A stretch of DNA of 64,000 bases, from NCBI RefSeq assembly GCF_020176715.1, contig NZ_JAIVMF010000002.1, positions 248,001 through 312,000 on the forward strand. The letters are read 5' to 3'. The DNA is from Stappia stellulata. GTDB lineage: Bacteria > Pseudomonadota > Alphaproteobacteria > Rhizobiales > Stappiaceae. A model generated the notes under the pieces. The model did no database searches, was not told the origin of the DNA, and worked only from the letters and a program-made list of their open reading frames with translations. The number at the start of each line of letters is the position of its first letter. The first letter of the stretch is position 1. This document shows positions 18,732-27,666 of this stretch, one piece after another. Made by a program: the position numbers and the translations under genes.

Positions 18732-19556
18732 ATGTGTGTTCCAGGATGTCAGGAAACCGTCGCGCAACGCCTGAGCCGGCGCGGTCTGCTGAAAGGGGTT
18801 GCCGGAGTTGCGGCCGGCGCGGCGGCGTTCACCGCCTTTCCGCCGCCGCGTGCCGCCCAGGCGCAGGCGATGAGCTTTTCAAAGGCCGTCGACCTCACCC
18901 ATGATCTGATGGAGGAGTTTCCGACCTATTTCGGCAAGCCGGGGCTGGAAATGGAGCGCATGTCGTCCTTCGCGACCGACGGCTACAACATGTACAAGTG
19001 GCATCTGGTGGAACACACCGGCACGCATCTCGATGCGCCGATCCATTTTTCCGCCGACGGCAAGGCGTCGGACGAGATTGCGCTCGACCAGCTCGTCGTG
19101 CCGCTTGCCGTGGTCGATGTGCGGGAAAAGGCGGCGGCCGACCCGGACTATCAGGTGAGCGTGGAGGACCTGAAAGCCCATGAAGAGGTCCATGGCCCGC
19201 TGCCCGAGGGCGGTTGCGTCGCGATGAATTCGGGCTGGGCCGCGCATGTGGCGAGCGACAAGTTCCGCAATGCCGACGCCGACGGCGTCATGCATTTCCC
19301 CGGCTTTTCCAAGGAAGCGGCGATGTACATGATGGAAAAGGGCGTGGTCGGCATGGCCGTCGACACGCTGTCGCTCGACTTCGGCGCCTCCAAGACCTTC
19401 GACACCCATTACGCCTGGCTGCCGACGGAGCGTTGGGGCATCGAGTGCCTCGCCGGCCTCGACGAGGTGCCCGCCACCGGCGCGACGCTGGTCGTCGGCG
19501 CGCCGAAGATCAAGGGCGCCACCGGCGGCCCCAGCCGGGTGATCGCGCTGGTTTGA
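18732..19556 (+). CDS. Tat-exported cyclase-family metal hydrolase
   Basis: Member of the cyclase / kynurenine formamidase-like family (PF04199). There are 274 residues with an N-terminal Tat signal, SRRGLLKG followed by an Ala-rich hydrophobic stretch and RAAQAQA, so it should fold in the cytoplasm before export. The metal-binding motif HTGTHLDAPIHF is intact. AGAGGAGTG lies just before ATG 18732; a GTG at 18723 overlaps that site and is rejected. The substrate is unknown; family members hydrolyse formamides or cyclic amides. Tat export fits a metal-loaded enzyme. Confidence 0.85.
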   Translation: MCVPGCQETVAQRLSRRGLLKGVAGVAAGAAAFTAFPPPRAAQAQAMSFSKAVDLTHDLMEEFPTYFGKPGLEMERMSSFATDGYNMYKWHLVEHTGTHLDAPIHFSADGKASDEIALDQLVVPLAVVDVREKAAADPDYQVSVEDLKAHEEVHGPLPEGGCVAMNSGWAAHVASDKFRNADADGVMHFPGFSKEAAMYMMEKGVVGMAVDTLSLDFGASKTFDTHYAWLPTERWGIECLAGLDEVPATGATLVVGAPKIKGATGGPSRVIALV

Positions 19557-19660
19557 GGGGGACGGATTTTCGCCGGCGGACGCATTTCGTGTCCGTCGGC
19601 CTCATTTGATTGCGTGGGTCGTTGCTGCGCCAAGGCAAGCGAATTGATCGTGTTTTAAAT

Positions 19661-19672
19661 TGTCTTTTGACA
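19661..19672 (+). promoter_or_regulatory. AT-rich promoter with inverted repeat before TA-like pair
   Basis: TGTC-TTTT-GACA inverted repeat within an AT-rich stretch (19640-19685), 23 bases before the first gene of the pair. Autoregulated toxin-antitoxin operons usually carry such an operator. Assignment is by position only. Confidence 0.35.
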
Positions 19673-19695
19673 AGTTTATTTAAGGGGCGCATCCT

Positions 19696-19956
19696 ATGCG
19701 TGGAAGGCATCCGTCCAAGGAAGTCGAGCTCGTTTTGCGTGAGCTTGAAGATTTGGGCTGGGAGCTTGTGAAGGGCAAAGGTCATGCCTGGGGCCTTCTG
19801 AGATGTCCTGCAAACAGTTCCGACTGTCGGTGTGGCGCCTACTGCCAGATGTCGGTCTGGTCGACGCCAAGAAACCCCGGGCGGCACGCGAGGCAGTTGA
19901 GACAAAAGGCGATGGCCTGCACCAGGCTTGATAGCGAAAGAAATGGCGATGACTGA
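19696..19956 (+). CDS. small HicA-like putative toxin
   Basis: 86 residues with N-terminal RGRHPSKEVELVLRELE, then GWELVKGKGHAWGLLRCP, a Cys cluster (C-P-A-N-S-S-D-C-R-C-G-A-Y-C), and WSTPRNPGRHARQLRQ. The GKGHAW element resembles the catalytic-His turn of HicA-type RNases, and the Cys cluster could bind a metal. From memory, this small family usually sits directly before an HTH-containing partner, as here. AAGGGG lies eight bases upstream of the ATG. Its stop overlaps the partner by 14 bases. The toxin role is inferred. Confidence 0.6.
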   Translation: MRGRHPSKEVELVLRELEDLGWELVKGKGHAWGLLRCPANSSDCRCGAYCQMSVWSTPRNPGRHARQLRQKAMACTRLDSERNGDD

Positions 19957-20521
19957 GGCGCTCGAGTTCGAGCTCGTGTTCGGGATCCCTGAAGACGCGT
20001 TCGATCCCTATTTGCTGTCGGATGCGGTGTTCGCGGCAGGCTTTGAGGATGCGCTCGTCGGGACCGGCATTCCGGGACTTCTTGCGGTGGAACTCGAGGT
20101 GGACGGCGGCGACGGGGAGCATGCGATCCTGGATGCTGCGCGTCGCCTTCTTGCGACCTTGCCGAGGGGCACGCGATTGAGGGAGGTCCGTCCGGATCTT
20201 GTCAGCCTGGCGGATGTCGCCGAGCGTCTGAGCGTGACGCGTCAGTCGCTCCAGCAGAGAAGGATGCCCCCGCCGACGCAGGGCGGCTTGTACAGGATTG
20301 ATGAGATTGCCCAGGTTCTGGCAGAGGCGATGCAGCCGGTCGAGGGGCGCCGCAGACCGCGGCTCAACGTCGAGCGCGCCGCAAACTGGTTGCGAGCCGG
20401 CCCGCCCGCCCGGCGCATCAACGCTCGACTGGCACTGAACGAGATCGATCCGCAGACGGTCGAACCCGTGGGAGAGCGCGGTGTGCGTGCCTCCTCGACG
20501 AGGGATCAAGGCGCGTCCTGA
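19943..20521 (+). CDS. HTH DNA-binding partner, putative antitoxin
   Basis: 192 residues starting MAMTEALEFELVF. The N-terminal half (about 1-85) is a small alpha/beta region ending in LREVRPDLVSL. A MerR/AlpA-like helix-turn-helix follows: LADVAERLSVTRQSLQQRR, then PPPTQGGLYRIDEIAQVL. The basic, Arg-rich C-terminus may be disordered. It overlaps the upstream small gene by 14 bases, indicating coupled translation. As the DNA-binding member it is the likely antitoxin and repressor. It ends about 75 bases before the bidirectional terminator shared with glnA. Confidence 0.6.
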   Translation: MAMTEALEFELVFGIPEDAFDPYLLSDAVFAAGFEDALVGTGIPGLLAVELEVDGGDGEHAILDAARRLLATLPRGTRLREVRPDLVSLADVAERLSVTRQSLQQRRMPPPTQGGLYRIDEIAQVLAEAMQPVEGRRRPRLNVERAANWLRAGPPARRINARLALNEIDPQTVEPVGERGVRASSTRDQGAS

Positions 20522-20596
20522 GGTGAGGCGACGGCGCGGCTGGGCGATCGATCATCCGGCTGATGCACGCGTTTCTTGGGTGCCGCACCCAAAACA

Positions 20597-20626
20597 AAAC
20601 CCCCGGCGGTTTCCCGCCGGGGGTTT
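20597..20626 (+). terminator. bidirectional rho-independent terminator
   Basis: Thirteen perfectly paired bases (20597-20609 with 20614-20626), a four-base loop, and A/T runs on both flanks. It sits between convergent genes and serves both the HTH gene and glnA. Confidence 0.92.
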
Positions 20627-20665
20627 CGTGTTTCCGGTCCCGCCCGCAAGGGGCGGGGAGAAGTC

Positions 20666-22075
20666 TTAGACGGAGTAGTACAGGTCGTATTCGACCGGAT
20701 GCGGGGTCATTTCGTACCGCATGTTCTCTTCCATCTTCAGCTCGATGTAGGCATCGATCTGGTCGTCGTCCATGACGCCGCCGGCCTTCAGGAAGTCGCG
20801 GTCGGCATCGAGCGACTCCAGTGCTTCGCGCAGCGAGGCGGAGACGGTCGGGATGTCCTTCAGCTCTTCGGCCGGCAGGTCGTAGAGGTTCTTGTCCATC
20901 GCGTCGCCCGGATGGATCTTGTTCTTGATGCCGTCGAGGCCGGCCATCAGAAGTGCCGCGAAGCACAGGTACGGGTTCGCGGACGGATCCGGGAAGCGGA
21001 CCTCGACGCGCTTTGCCTTCGGCGAGGAGGTGAACGGAATGCGGCAGGACGCCGAGCGGTTGCGCGACGAATAGGCCAGCAGAACCGGTGCCTCATAGCC
21101 CGGGACCAGACGCTTGTAGGAGTTGGTCGACGGGTTGGTGAAGGCGTTCAGCGCCTTGGCGTGCTTCAGGATGCCGCCGATATAGTAGAGGCAGGTCTCG
21201 GAGAGATCCGCATACTGGTTGCCGGCAAAGACCGGGGCGCCGTCCTTCCAGATCGACTGGTGGACGTGCATGCCGGTGCCGTTGTCGCCAAAGACGGGCT
21301 TGGGCATGAAGGTTGCCGTCTTGCCGTAGGCATGGGCGACCTGATGCACGACGTACTTGTAGATCTGCATCTTGTCGGCGTTGCGGGTCAGCGTGTCGAA
21401 CTTGATGCCGAGCTCGTGCTGGGCCGCGGCCACCTCGTGGTGGTGCTTTTCGACGGTGACGCCCATCTCGGTGAGGACCGTCAGCATCTCGGAGCGGATG
21501 TCCTGGCAGCTGTCGATCGGCGGGACCGGGAAGTAGCCGCCCTTGGTGCGCGGACGGTGGCCGAGGTTGCCCGTGTCATACTCCGAGCCCATGTTCGACG
21601 GCAGTTCGGTGCTGTCGATCTGGAAGCCGGTGTTGTAGGGATCAGACGAGAAGCGGACGTCGTCGAAGATGAAGAATTCCGCTTCCGGGCCGACGAACAC
21701 GGTGTCGCCGATGCCGAGCGACTTCATGTAGGCCTCGGCCTTCTTGGCGGTCGTGCGCGGGTCGCGGTTGTAGGCCTCGCCCGAGATCGGATCGACGACG
21801 TCGCAGATGATCGCCATCGTGGACTGCGCGAAGAACGGGTCGACATGGGCCGAGTCCGGATCGAGCACCAGCATCATGTCGGACTCGTTGATCGCCTTCC
21901 AGCCGGCGATGGAGGAGCCGTCGAACGCCACGCCCTCGGCGAACATGTCTTCGTCGACAAGGCCTGCGTCCATGGTCACATGCTGCATCTTGCCGCGCGG
22001 ATCGGAAAAGCGAAGGTCAACGAACTTGATGTCCTTTTCCTTGATTTCCTTGAGAATGTCAGTGGCGCTCGTCAT
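20666..22075 (-). CDS. glnA: glutamine synthetase, type I
   Basis: ATP-dependent amidation of glutamate, the entry point for ammonium assimilation; dodecameric cytoplasmic enzyme. There are 469 residues, standard for GSI-beta. Visible are the Asp-latch region FDGSSIAGW, the [10 protein letters not shown] metal/nucleotide block, and NRSASCRIP. The adenylylation site is present as NLYDLP, so GlnE control is expected. It lies 93 bases downstream of glnB on the same strand and is probably transcribed from the sigma-54-type promoter before glnB. Confidence 0.97.
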   Translation of the reverse strand: MTSATDILKEIKEKDIKFVDLRFSDPRGKMQHVTMDAGLVDEDMFAEGVAFDGSSIAGWKAINESDMMLVLDPDSAHVDPFFAQSTMAIICDVVDPISGEAYNRDPRTTAKKAEAYMKSLGIGDTVFVGPEAEFFIFDDVRFSSDPYNTGFQIDSTELPSNMGSEYDTGNLGHRPRTKGGYFPVPPIDSCQDIRSEMLTVLTEMGVTVEKHHHEVAAAQHELGIKFDTLTRNADKMQIYKYVVHQVAHAYGKTATFMPKPVFGDNGTGMHVHQSIWKDGAPVFAGNQYADLSETCLYYIGGILKHAKALNAFTNPSTNSYKRLVPGYEAPVLLAYSSRNRSASCRIPFTSSPKAKRVEVRFPDPSANPYLCFAALLMAGLDGIKNKIHPGDAMDKNLYDLPAEELKDIPTVSASLREALESLDADRDFLKAGGVMDDDQIDAYIELKMEENMRYEMTPHPVEYDLYYSV

Positions 22076-22168
22076 GTAGTGCTTCCCTGTCGTTCTTGAG
22101 TAACCAGTTGGGTGAAGTGGCCGCCGAGACGCATAGTCCGGCAGCAGGGAGGGCGGACGGAACCCGTC

Positions 22169-22573
<405 letters not shown>

Positions 22574-22575
22574 TT

Positions 22576-22592
22576 AGCACGCGGCGTGCCAA
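22576..22592 (-). promoter_or_regulatory. sigma-54 (RpoN) promoter for glnB-glnA
   Basis: On the minus strand the sequence reads TTGGCACGCCGCGTGCT: the -24 GG and -12 GC are exactly ten bases apart, and TGGCACG matches the consensus fully, with one mismatch in the -12 TTGC box. The predicted leader to the glnB ATG is about 58 bases. NtrC-dependent nitrogen control is expected from the genes, but I did not find a clear NtrC site. Confidence 0.7.
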
Positions 22593-22890
22593 CCTCGCCT
22601 GCGGAAAAAACAGCCCGCATTTCGGGCAATTGACGCGCGGATTCCAGAGACTTGCGACAGGTGGCCTGTCAATTGTGCCGCATAAAGAGGCAGTCTGCAT
22701 AAAAATTGGACATACCCGCTGTCCATCAGGCCAGCCGGCCGGTTGCATCTCCTGGCCGCGTATTGCGTTCAGCCGGTGCTTGGGGCGACACTTCGGCCAA
22801 GACCCGAAAGCTTGCGCCCGCGGTTCGCCGTGCGGCCGCCATTCCGCCCGGGGCGGCGGGCGTGCGGGGGCAGGACGGCAGGAGGAAGAC

Positions 22891-23304
22891 ATGCGCATTT
22901 CGTCCCTCGACCATATCGTTTTGACCGTGTCGGATCTCGACGCGACGGTCGCTTTTTATTGCGGCGTGCTCGGCATGGAAGAGGTGATCTTCGGCGGCGG
23001 ACGCCGGGCGCTGCGCTTCGGTGCCCAGAAGATCAACCTGCATGTTGCGGGGGCGGAATTTTCGCCCGCCGCCCACCGCCCGACGCCCGGCTCGGGCGAC
23101 CTGTGTTTTCTCGTGGAGGCGCTCGATGCGGTGATTGCCCGGCTCGAAATGGCCGGGGTGGCGATCGAGGAGGGGCCGGTGTCGCGCACCGGGGCGTGGT
23201 CGCCGCTTCGCTCCGTCTATATCCGCGATCCCGACGGCAACCTGATCGAACTGTCTGAGCCGCAGGAAGTGGTTCTGGCCGGCGGATCGGGGGAGGCTGC
23301 GTGA
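22891..23304 (+). CDS. VOC (glyoxalase/dioxygenase-fold) family protein
   Basis: Single-unit vicinal-oxygen-chelate protein of 137 residues; substrate unknown. It begins ISSLDHIVLTVSDLDATVAFYC and ends with the family signature SVYIRDPDGNLIELSEP; metal ligands are likely H8 and the terminal Glu. GGAGGA lies five bases upstream of ATG 22891. Its stop overlaps the GTG start of nnrDE (GTGA), so the two are co-translated, which hints at, but does not prove, a metabolite-repair role. Confidence 0.85.
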   Translation: MRISSLDHIVLTVSDLDATVAFYCGVLGMEEVIFGGGRRALRFGAQKINLHVAGAEFSPAAHRPTPGSGDLCFLVEALDAVIARLEMAGVAIEEGPVSRTGAWSPLRSVYIRDPDGNLIELSEPQEVVLAGGSGEAA

Positions 23305-24875
23305 GCGTTCTTCTCACCCCGGCCGAGATGGGCCAGGCCGACCGGCTGACGATCGACGGCGGGATCGCCGGGATCGACCTCATGACCAGCGCCGGACGGG
23401 CGGTGGCCGACACCGCCTGCCGGATGGTACGCCACGAGGCGACCGTTCTGGTGCTCGCCGGGCCGGGCAACAATGGCGGCGACGGCTTTGTCGCGGCGCG
23501 CTTCCTGCGCCAGCGCGGCTATCGGGTCGCGGTTTTGCTCCTCGGCGAGCGGGAGCGGGTGTCCGGTGACGCGGCCTTTGCGCTGGAGCGCATGGAGGCC
23601 GGTGGCGTGCGCGCCGAATCGCTCGACGAACAGGCGCTGGCGGCGGCACTTTCCGGCGCGGGCCTGGTGGTCGACGCGCTGTTCGGGGCCGGGCTCGACC
23701 GTCCGCTTTCAGGCCTCGCCGAAACCGTGGTTCGGCGGCTCGGCGACAGCGGCGTGCCGGTGCTGGCGGTCGACCTGCCGTCGGGGGTCAACGGAGCGAG
23801 CGGCCAGGTCATGGGATGCGCGCTGAAGGCGACGCGCACCATCACCTTCTTCCGGCTGAAGCCGGGTCATCTGCTGTTGCCGGGGCGGCTGTTGTGCGGG
23901 CCGGTCGAATGCGTCGACATCGGCATCCCGGAGGACGTGCTGGCCACGATCAGCGCACAGACCTTTCGCAATGGTCCGGGGCTTTGGGCGCAGGCCCATC
24001 GTCCGCCGCAGCCGGAGGGCCACAAATACGGCCGCGGCCATGCGGTGGTCGTGTCCGGGCCGGCGTTGTCCACAGGCGCGGCGCGGCTTGCCGCCGGTGC
24101 CGCCTTACGTGCGGGCGCGGGGCTGGTGACGGTAGCGACACCGCCGTCTGCGGCGCTGGTCAATGCCATGCATCTGACGGCCGTGATGATCCGGTCCTTC
24201 AAGGGGGCGGAGGGGCTCGTCGAGCTTCTCCGCGATCCGCGGCTCAATGCGGTGGCCATCGGGCCGGGCGCCGGGGTGGGGGAGAAGACCCGCGCGCTGG
24301 TGGAGGCCTGCCTGTCGACCCCCGGCGCCGCGCAGCGGTCCGTGGTGCTCGATGCCGATGCGCTGACGGTGTTTGCCGACGATCCGGCGGCGCTGTTTGC
24401 CGTTTTGGCCGCACATGCGGGAGCGACTGATGGCGGGGACGGTTCGAGCGGCGTTGTGCTGACGCCGCATGACGGCGAATTCGCCCGGCTTTTCCCCGAC
24501 CTCGTTGCGGCACAGGTTCCGTCAAAGCTGGAGCGGGCGCGCAGGGCCGCGCAGCGCAGCGGGGCCGTGGTCATCCTGAAGGGCGCCGACACGGTGATTG
24601 CCGCGCCGGACGGGCGGGCCGCGATCAACGACAATGCCCCGCCCTGGCTTGCGACGGCGGGATCCGGCGATGTTCTGGCCGGCATCGTGACGGGATTGCT
24701 GGCGCAGGGCATGCCGGCCTTCGAGGCGGCGGCGATGGCGGTGTGGCTGCACGGGGCCGCGGGGACGGCCTGCGGCGTGGCCATGACGGCGGAAGATCTT
24801 GAGCCGGCGCTTCGCGGGGTGATCGCCGATTTGCCGCGCGATGAGGGCGGTTTTCCGGTGCCGCAGCCGATGTGA
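23301..24875 (+). CDS. nnrDE: bifunctional NAD(P)H-hydrate epimerase/dehydratase
   Basis: Metabolite-repair enzyme: the N-terminal YjeF domain epimerises NAD(P)HX and the C-terminal domain dehydrates the S form with ADP or ATP. There are 524 residues. The epimerase half (about 1-215) has AGPGNNGGDGFVAARFL and DLPSGVNGASG. The dehydratase half has KYGRGHAVVVSG, VVLTPHDGEFARLFP, VILKGADTVIA, and the nucleotide/active-site motif ATAGSGDVLAGI. It starts with GTG overlapping the VOC gene stop. Confidence 0.95.
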   Translation: MSVLLTPAEMGQADRLTIDGGIAGIDLMTSAGRAVADTACRMVRHEATVLVLAGPGNNGGDGFVAARFLRQRGYRVAVLLLGERERVSGDAAFALERMEAGGVRAESLDEQALAAALSGAGLVVDALFGAGLDRPLSGLAETVVRRLGDSGVPVLAVDLPSGVNGASGQVMGCALKATRTITFFRLKPGHLLLPGRLLCGPVECVDIGIPEDVLATISAQTFRNGPGLWAQAHRPPQPEGHKYGRGHAVVVSGPALSTGAARLAAGAALRAGAGLVTVATPPSAALVNAMHLTAVMIRSFKGAEGLVELLRDPRLNAVAIGPGAGVGEKTRALVEACLSTPGAAQRSVVLDADALTVFADDPAALFAVLAAHAGATDGGDGSSGVVLTPHDGEFARLFPDLVAAQVPSKLERARRAAQRSGAVVILKGADTVIAAPDGRAAINDNAPPWLATAGSGDVLAGIVTGLLAQGMPAFEAAAMAVWLHGAAGTACGVAMTAEDLEPALRGVIADLPRDEGGFPVPQPM

Positions 24876-24980
24876 ACTGCTCCGGCGACATGGCGCCGTT
24901 GTCTCCCGGATTTTCCTTTGACCCGCTCAAACGGGGTGCTATAGAGGCCGCGCCTCGGTTTTGGGCGCCTTTTGCACGTC

Positions 24981-25065
24981 GCGGGCGTGGTGGAACTGGT
25001 AGACACGCCAGATTTAGGTTCTGGTGGCGCAAGCCGTGGGGGTTCAAGTCCCTCCGCCCGCACCA
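24981..25065 (+). tRNA. tRNA-Leu (anticodon UAG)
   Basis: 85 bases with encoded CCA. Seven-base acceptor stem GCGGGCG/CGCCCGC, anticodon stem CCAGA/TCTGG with loop TTTAGGT (anticodon TAG), a long variable arm, and T-arm GGTTCAAGTCC. It lies upstream of tig, a common alphaproteobacterial arrangement. Confidence 0.97.
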
Positions 25066-25161
25066 CGTCGAGCCTGAACCCGAAGCAAGCCCGATAACTG
25101 GGCGCCATTTTCAAACGAGCTGTCGGAAAGACGTTCTCGAGCAAGGACGAAGCACACGACC

Positions 25162-26508
25162 ATGCAGGTAACCGAAACGCTGGCCGAGGGGCTGAAACGC
25201 GAACTGAAAGTCGTCATTCCGGCGTCTGAGCTTGCAAGCCGCCTCGATACATATCTCGAAGATCTCAAGGGCAAGGTCCGCATCAACGGCTTCCGGCCGG
25301 GCAAGGTGCCGATGGGCCACATGAAGCGGATGTACGGCCGTCAGGCCACCGCCGAGATCATCAATGAAATGATCACCGAGACCACCCGCAAGGCGGTCGA
25401 GGAACGCAATGAGAAGCCGGCTCTGCAGCCCGAAATCGATTTGCCGGAAGAGGACGCGGAAGCGATCCTCTCGGGATCGTCGGACATCGCCTACACGATG
25501 AGCTACGACATCCTGCCGGAATTCGAGATCATCGACTTCAAGACGCTCGAGATCGAGCGCCCGGTCGTCGAGATCGACGAGTCGGAAGTCGACGAGCAGA
25601 TCAAGCAGATCGCCGAGAACAACAAGCCGTTCGAGACCAAGGACGGTGCGGCGGCTGACGGCGACCGCGTGCAGATGAGCTATGTCGGCAAGCTCGACGG
25701 CGAGCCCTTCGAGGGCGGCGCCGACGAGAACGGCCAGCTGGTGATCGGCTCCAAGCAGTTCATTCCGGGCTTCGAGGAGCAGCTCGTCGGCCTGAAGGCA
25801 GGCGACGAGAAGACCATCGAGGTCAGCTTCCCGGAGGACTATCCGGCCAAGCATCTCGCTGGCAAGCCGGTGACCTTCGACATCGTCGTCAAGGAAGTCC
25901 AGGCTCCGGGCGAGATGAAGATCGACGACGAGTTCGCCAAGGGTCTGGGTCTTGAGGGGCTGGACAAGCTCAAGGAGATCATCCGCGGCCAGATCGAGAG
26001 CCAGTACGGCGCGATGACCCGTCAAAAGGTCAAGCGTCAGCTTCTCGACAAGCTCGACGAGATCTACACCTTCGACCTGCCCGAGCGGCTGGTGCTGTCC
26101 GAGTTCGACGGCGTGTGGCGCCAGGTCGAGGCGGACATGCAGCGCGAAGGCAAGACCTTCGAGGACGAGGGCGCTTCCGAAGAAGAGAGCCGCGCCGAAT
26201 ACCGCAAGATCGCGGAGCGCCGCGTGCGTCTCGGTCTGGTGCTGTCCGAGGTTGGCGACCGCAACGAGGTGAAGGTGAGCGACGAGGAGGTCCAGAAGGC
26301 CCTCTACGAGCGCGTTCGCCAGTTCCCGGGGCAGGAAAAGGAAGTCTTCGAATATTACCGGAGCAACCCGCAGGCCCTCGCCAGCATCCAGGCGCCGATC
26401 TACGAAGAGAAGGTCGTCGACTATATCCTCGAGCTCGCCAACGTCACCGACAAGACGGTGACCAAGGAAGAGCTGATGGCCGAGGACGAGGACGACACCG
26501 CGGCATAA
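25162..26508 (+). CDS. tig: trigger factor
   Basis: Ribosome-bound chaperone and prolyl isomerase that meets nascent chains at the exit tunnel. The protein has 448 residues. The N-terminal ribosome-binding domain holds the signature NGFRPGKVPMGHMKRMYG (the G-F-R-x-G-K-x-P loop). The FKBP-type domain (about 160-245) has GDRVQMSYVGKLDGEPFEGG. A long helical C-terminal chaperone domain and an acidic tail follow. It heads the tig-clpP-clpX-lon quality-control block. Confidence 0.97.
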   Translation: MQVTETLAEGLKRELKVVIPASELASRLDTYLEDLKGKVRINGFRPGKVPMGHMKRMYGRQATAEIINEMITETTRKAVEERNEKPALQPEIDLPEEDAEAILSGSSDIAYTMSYDILPEFEIIDFKTLEIERPVVEIDESEVDEQIKQIAENNKPFETKDGAAADGDRVQMSYVGKLDGEPFEGGADENGQLVIGSKQFIPGFEEQLVGLKAGDEKTIEVSFPEDYPAKHLAGKPVTFDIVVKEVQAPGEMKIDDEFAKGLGLEGLDKLKEIIRGQIESQYGAMTRQKVKRQLLDKLDEIYTFDLPERLVLSEFDGVWRQVEADMQREGKTFEDEGASEEESRAEYRKIAERRVRLGLVLSEVGDRNEVKVSDEEVQKALYERVRQFPGQEKEVFEYYRSNPQALASIQAPIYEEKVVDYILELANVTDKTVTKEELMAEDEDDTAA

Positions 26509-26600
26509 GTTTCGCGGACGTCAGGACACGGTCGCTCCGCTTCGCCCGCTCGGGCGGAGCGGGGCGGACCGGTCGCGCAGGGGCAGAGGCGTTCTTAACC

Positions 26601-26628
26601 CTTGTCGGTGTCTCATCAGCACCTATCT
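26601..26628 (+). promoter_or_regulatory. heat-shock (RpoH/sigma-32) type promoter of clpP
   Basis: CTTG (26601-26604), a 17-base spacer, then CCTATCT (26622-26628). This fits the alphaproteobacterial RpoH pattern CTTG-N17/18-CYTATNT at every fixed position. It lies about 165 bases upstream of the clpP ATG and 90 bases after tig. Confidence 0.6.
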
Positions 26629-26793
26629 TTCGGATCGAGGCGACATCCCCTATGAATGGGTGTCGCTTTTTTCGACTCAGACCGAGACCGAGAGCGCACC
26701 ACCCGTCGCACACCGGCCGCGGGGTCCGATCGCGAAAGGCACGATGTGCCGGCACCGACGGGCAGGGGCGCTCCGCCAAAGCATGGACGAGGC

Positions 26794-27435
26794 ATGAAGG
26801 ATCCTATCGATTTCGCCGTGAACTCTCTTGTCCCGATGGTCGTCGAGCAGACGAACCGGGGCGAGCGCGCGTTCGATATCTACTCGCGGCTATTGAAGGA
26901 GCGGATCATTTTCCTGACCGGTCCGGTCGAGGATCATCTGGCAACGCTGATTTGCGCCCAGCTCCTCTACCTGGAGGCGGAAAACCCGTCCAAGGAGATT
27001 TCGCTTTACATCAATTCGCCCGGCGGGCTCGTGACATCGGGCCTGGCGATTTACGACACGATGCAGTTTATCCGCCCCGATGTGTCGACGCTGTGCATCG
27101 GCCAGGCGGCCTCCATGGGGTCGCTGCTGCTTGCGGCCGGCGCCAAGGGGATGCGGTTCTCGCTGCCCAACGCCCGGGTGATGGTGCATCAGCCCTCCGG
27201 CGGTTTCCGTGGCCAGGCGGCCGACATCATGCTGCATGCCCAGGAAATCCTGAAGCTGAAGCAGCGGCTGAACGAAATCTACGTGACGCACACTGGCCAG
27301 TCGCTCGATGCGGTCGAGGCCGCGCTTGAGCGCGACAACTTCATGACGGCCGATACGGCGAAGTCGTTCGGCATCGTCGATGAGGTGATCACCGACCGGG
27401 CCAGCCTTGGCGCGGGCGGCGAGGCGTCCAAGTAA
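26794..27435 (+). CDS. clpP: ATP-dependent Clp protease proteolytic subunit
   Basis: Tetradecameric serine peptidase that degrades substrates fed by ClpX or ClpA. There are 213 residues. The catalytic serine lies in [12 protein letters not shown], the histidine in [11 protein letters not shown], and the acid later in the chain. The signature [15 protein letters not shown] is typical. The start at 26794 ([19 protein letters not shown]) matches family N-termini; longer in-frame starts are not supported. It is followed by a hairpin and then clpX. Confidence 0.97.
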   Translation: MKDPIDFAVNSLVPMVVEQTNRGERAFDIYSRLLKERIIFLTGPVEDHLATLICAQLLYLEAENPSKEISLYINSPGGLVTSGLAIYDTMQFIRPDVSTLCIGQAASMGSLLLAAGAKGMRFSLPNARVMVHQPSGGFRGQAADIMLHAQEILKLKQRLNEIYVTHTGQSLDAVEAALERDNFMTADTAKSFGIVDEVITDRASLGAGGEASK

Positions 27436-27450
27436 GCGTTGGAAAGCAAC

Positions 27451-27473
27451 CATCCGGGCAAGATGCCCGGATG
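27451..27473 (+). terminator. stem-loop after clpP
   Basis: Nine perfect base pairs (27451-27459 with 27465-27473) and a five-base loop, 15 bases after the clpP stop. There is no U-run, so partial termination or 3'-end protection is likelier than full termination. Confidence 0.5.
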
Positions 27474-27666
27474 CCGGGCAAAACCGGGGTCGTGCGTTTG
27501 CCTTAAACGAATGTTGATTTTTAAGGTGGAAGCATGGTGACATTCGGGAAGGTTTTCGGGTTCGCCGACGGCCCGAAGCCCGGACAGGAAGGCGCGCGGG
27601 CGCGTTTTCCTTTATAAGACAGACCGGAAGATCACCGGATTTTCCGAACCACGCGGGGTTTACCTG

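Noticed and set aside
20576-22099. 507-codon open frame antisense to glnA
   Set aside because: Shadow of glnA, whose full-length motifs are intact; the antisense frame also runs through the terminator hairpin.
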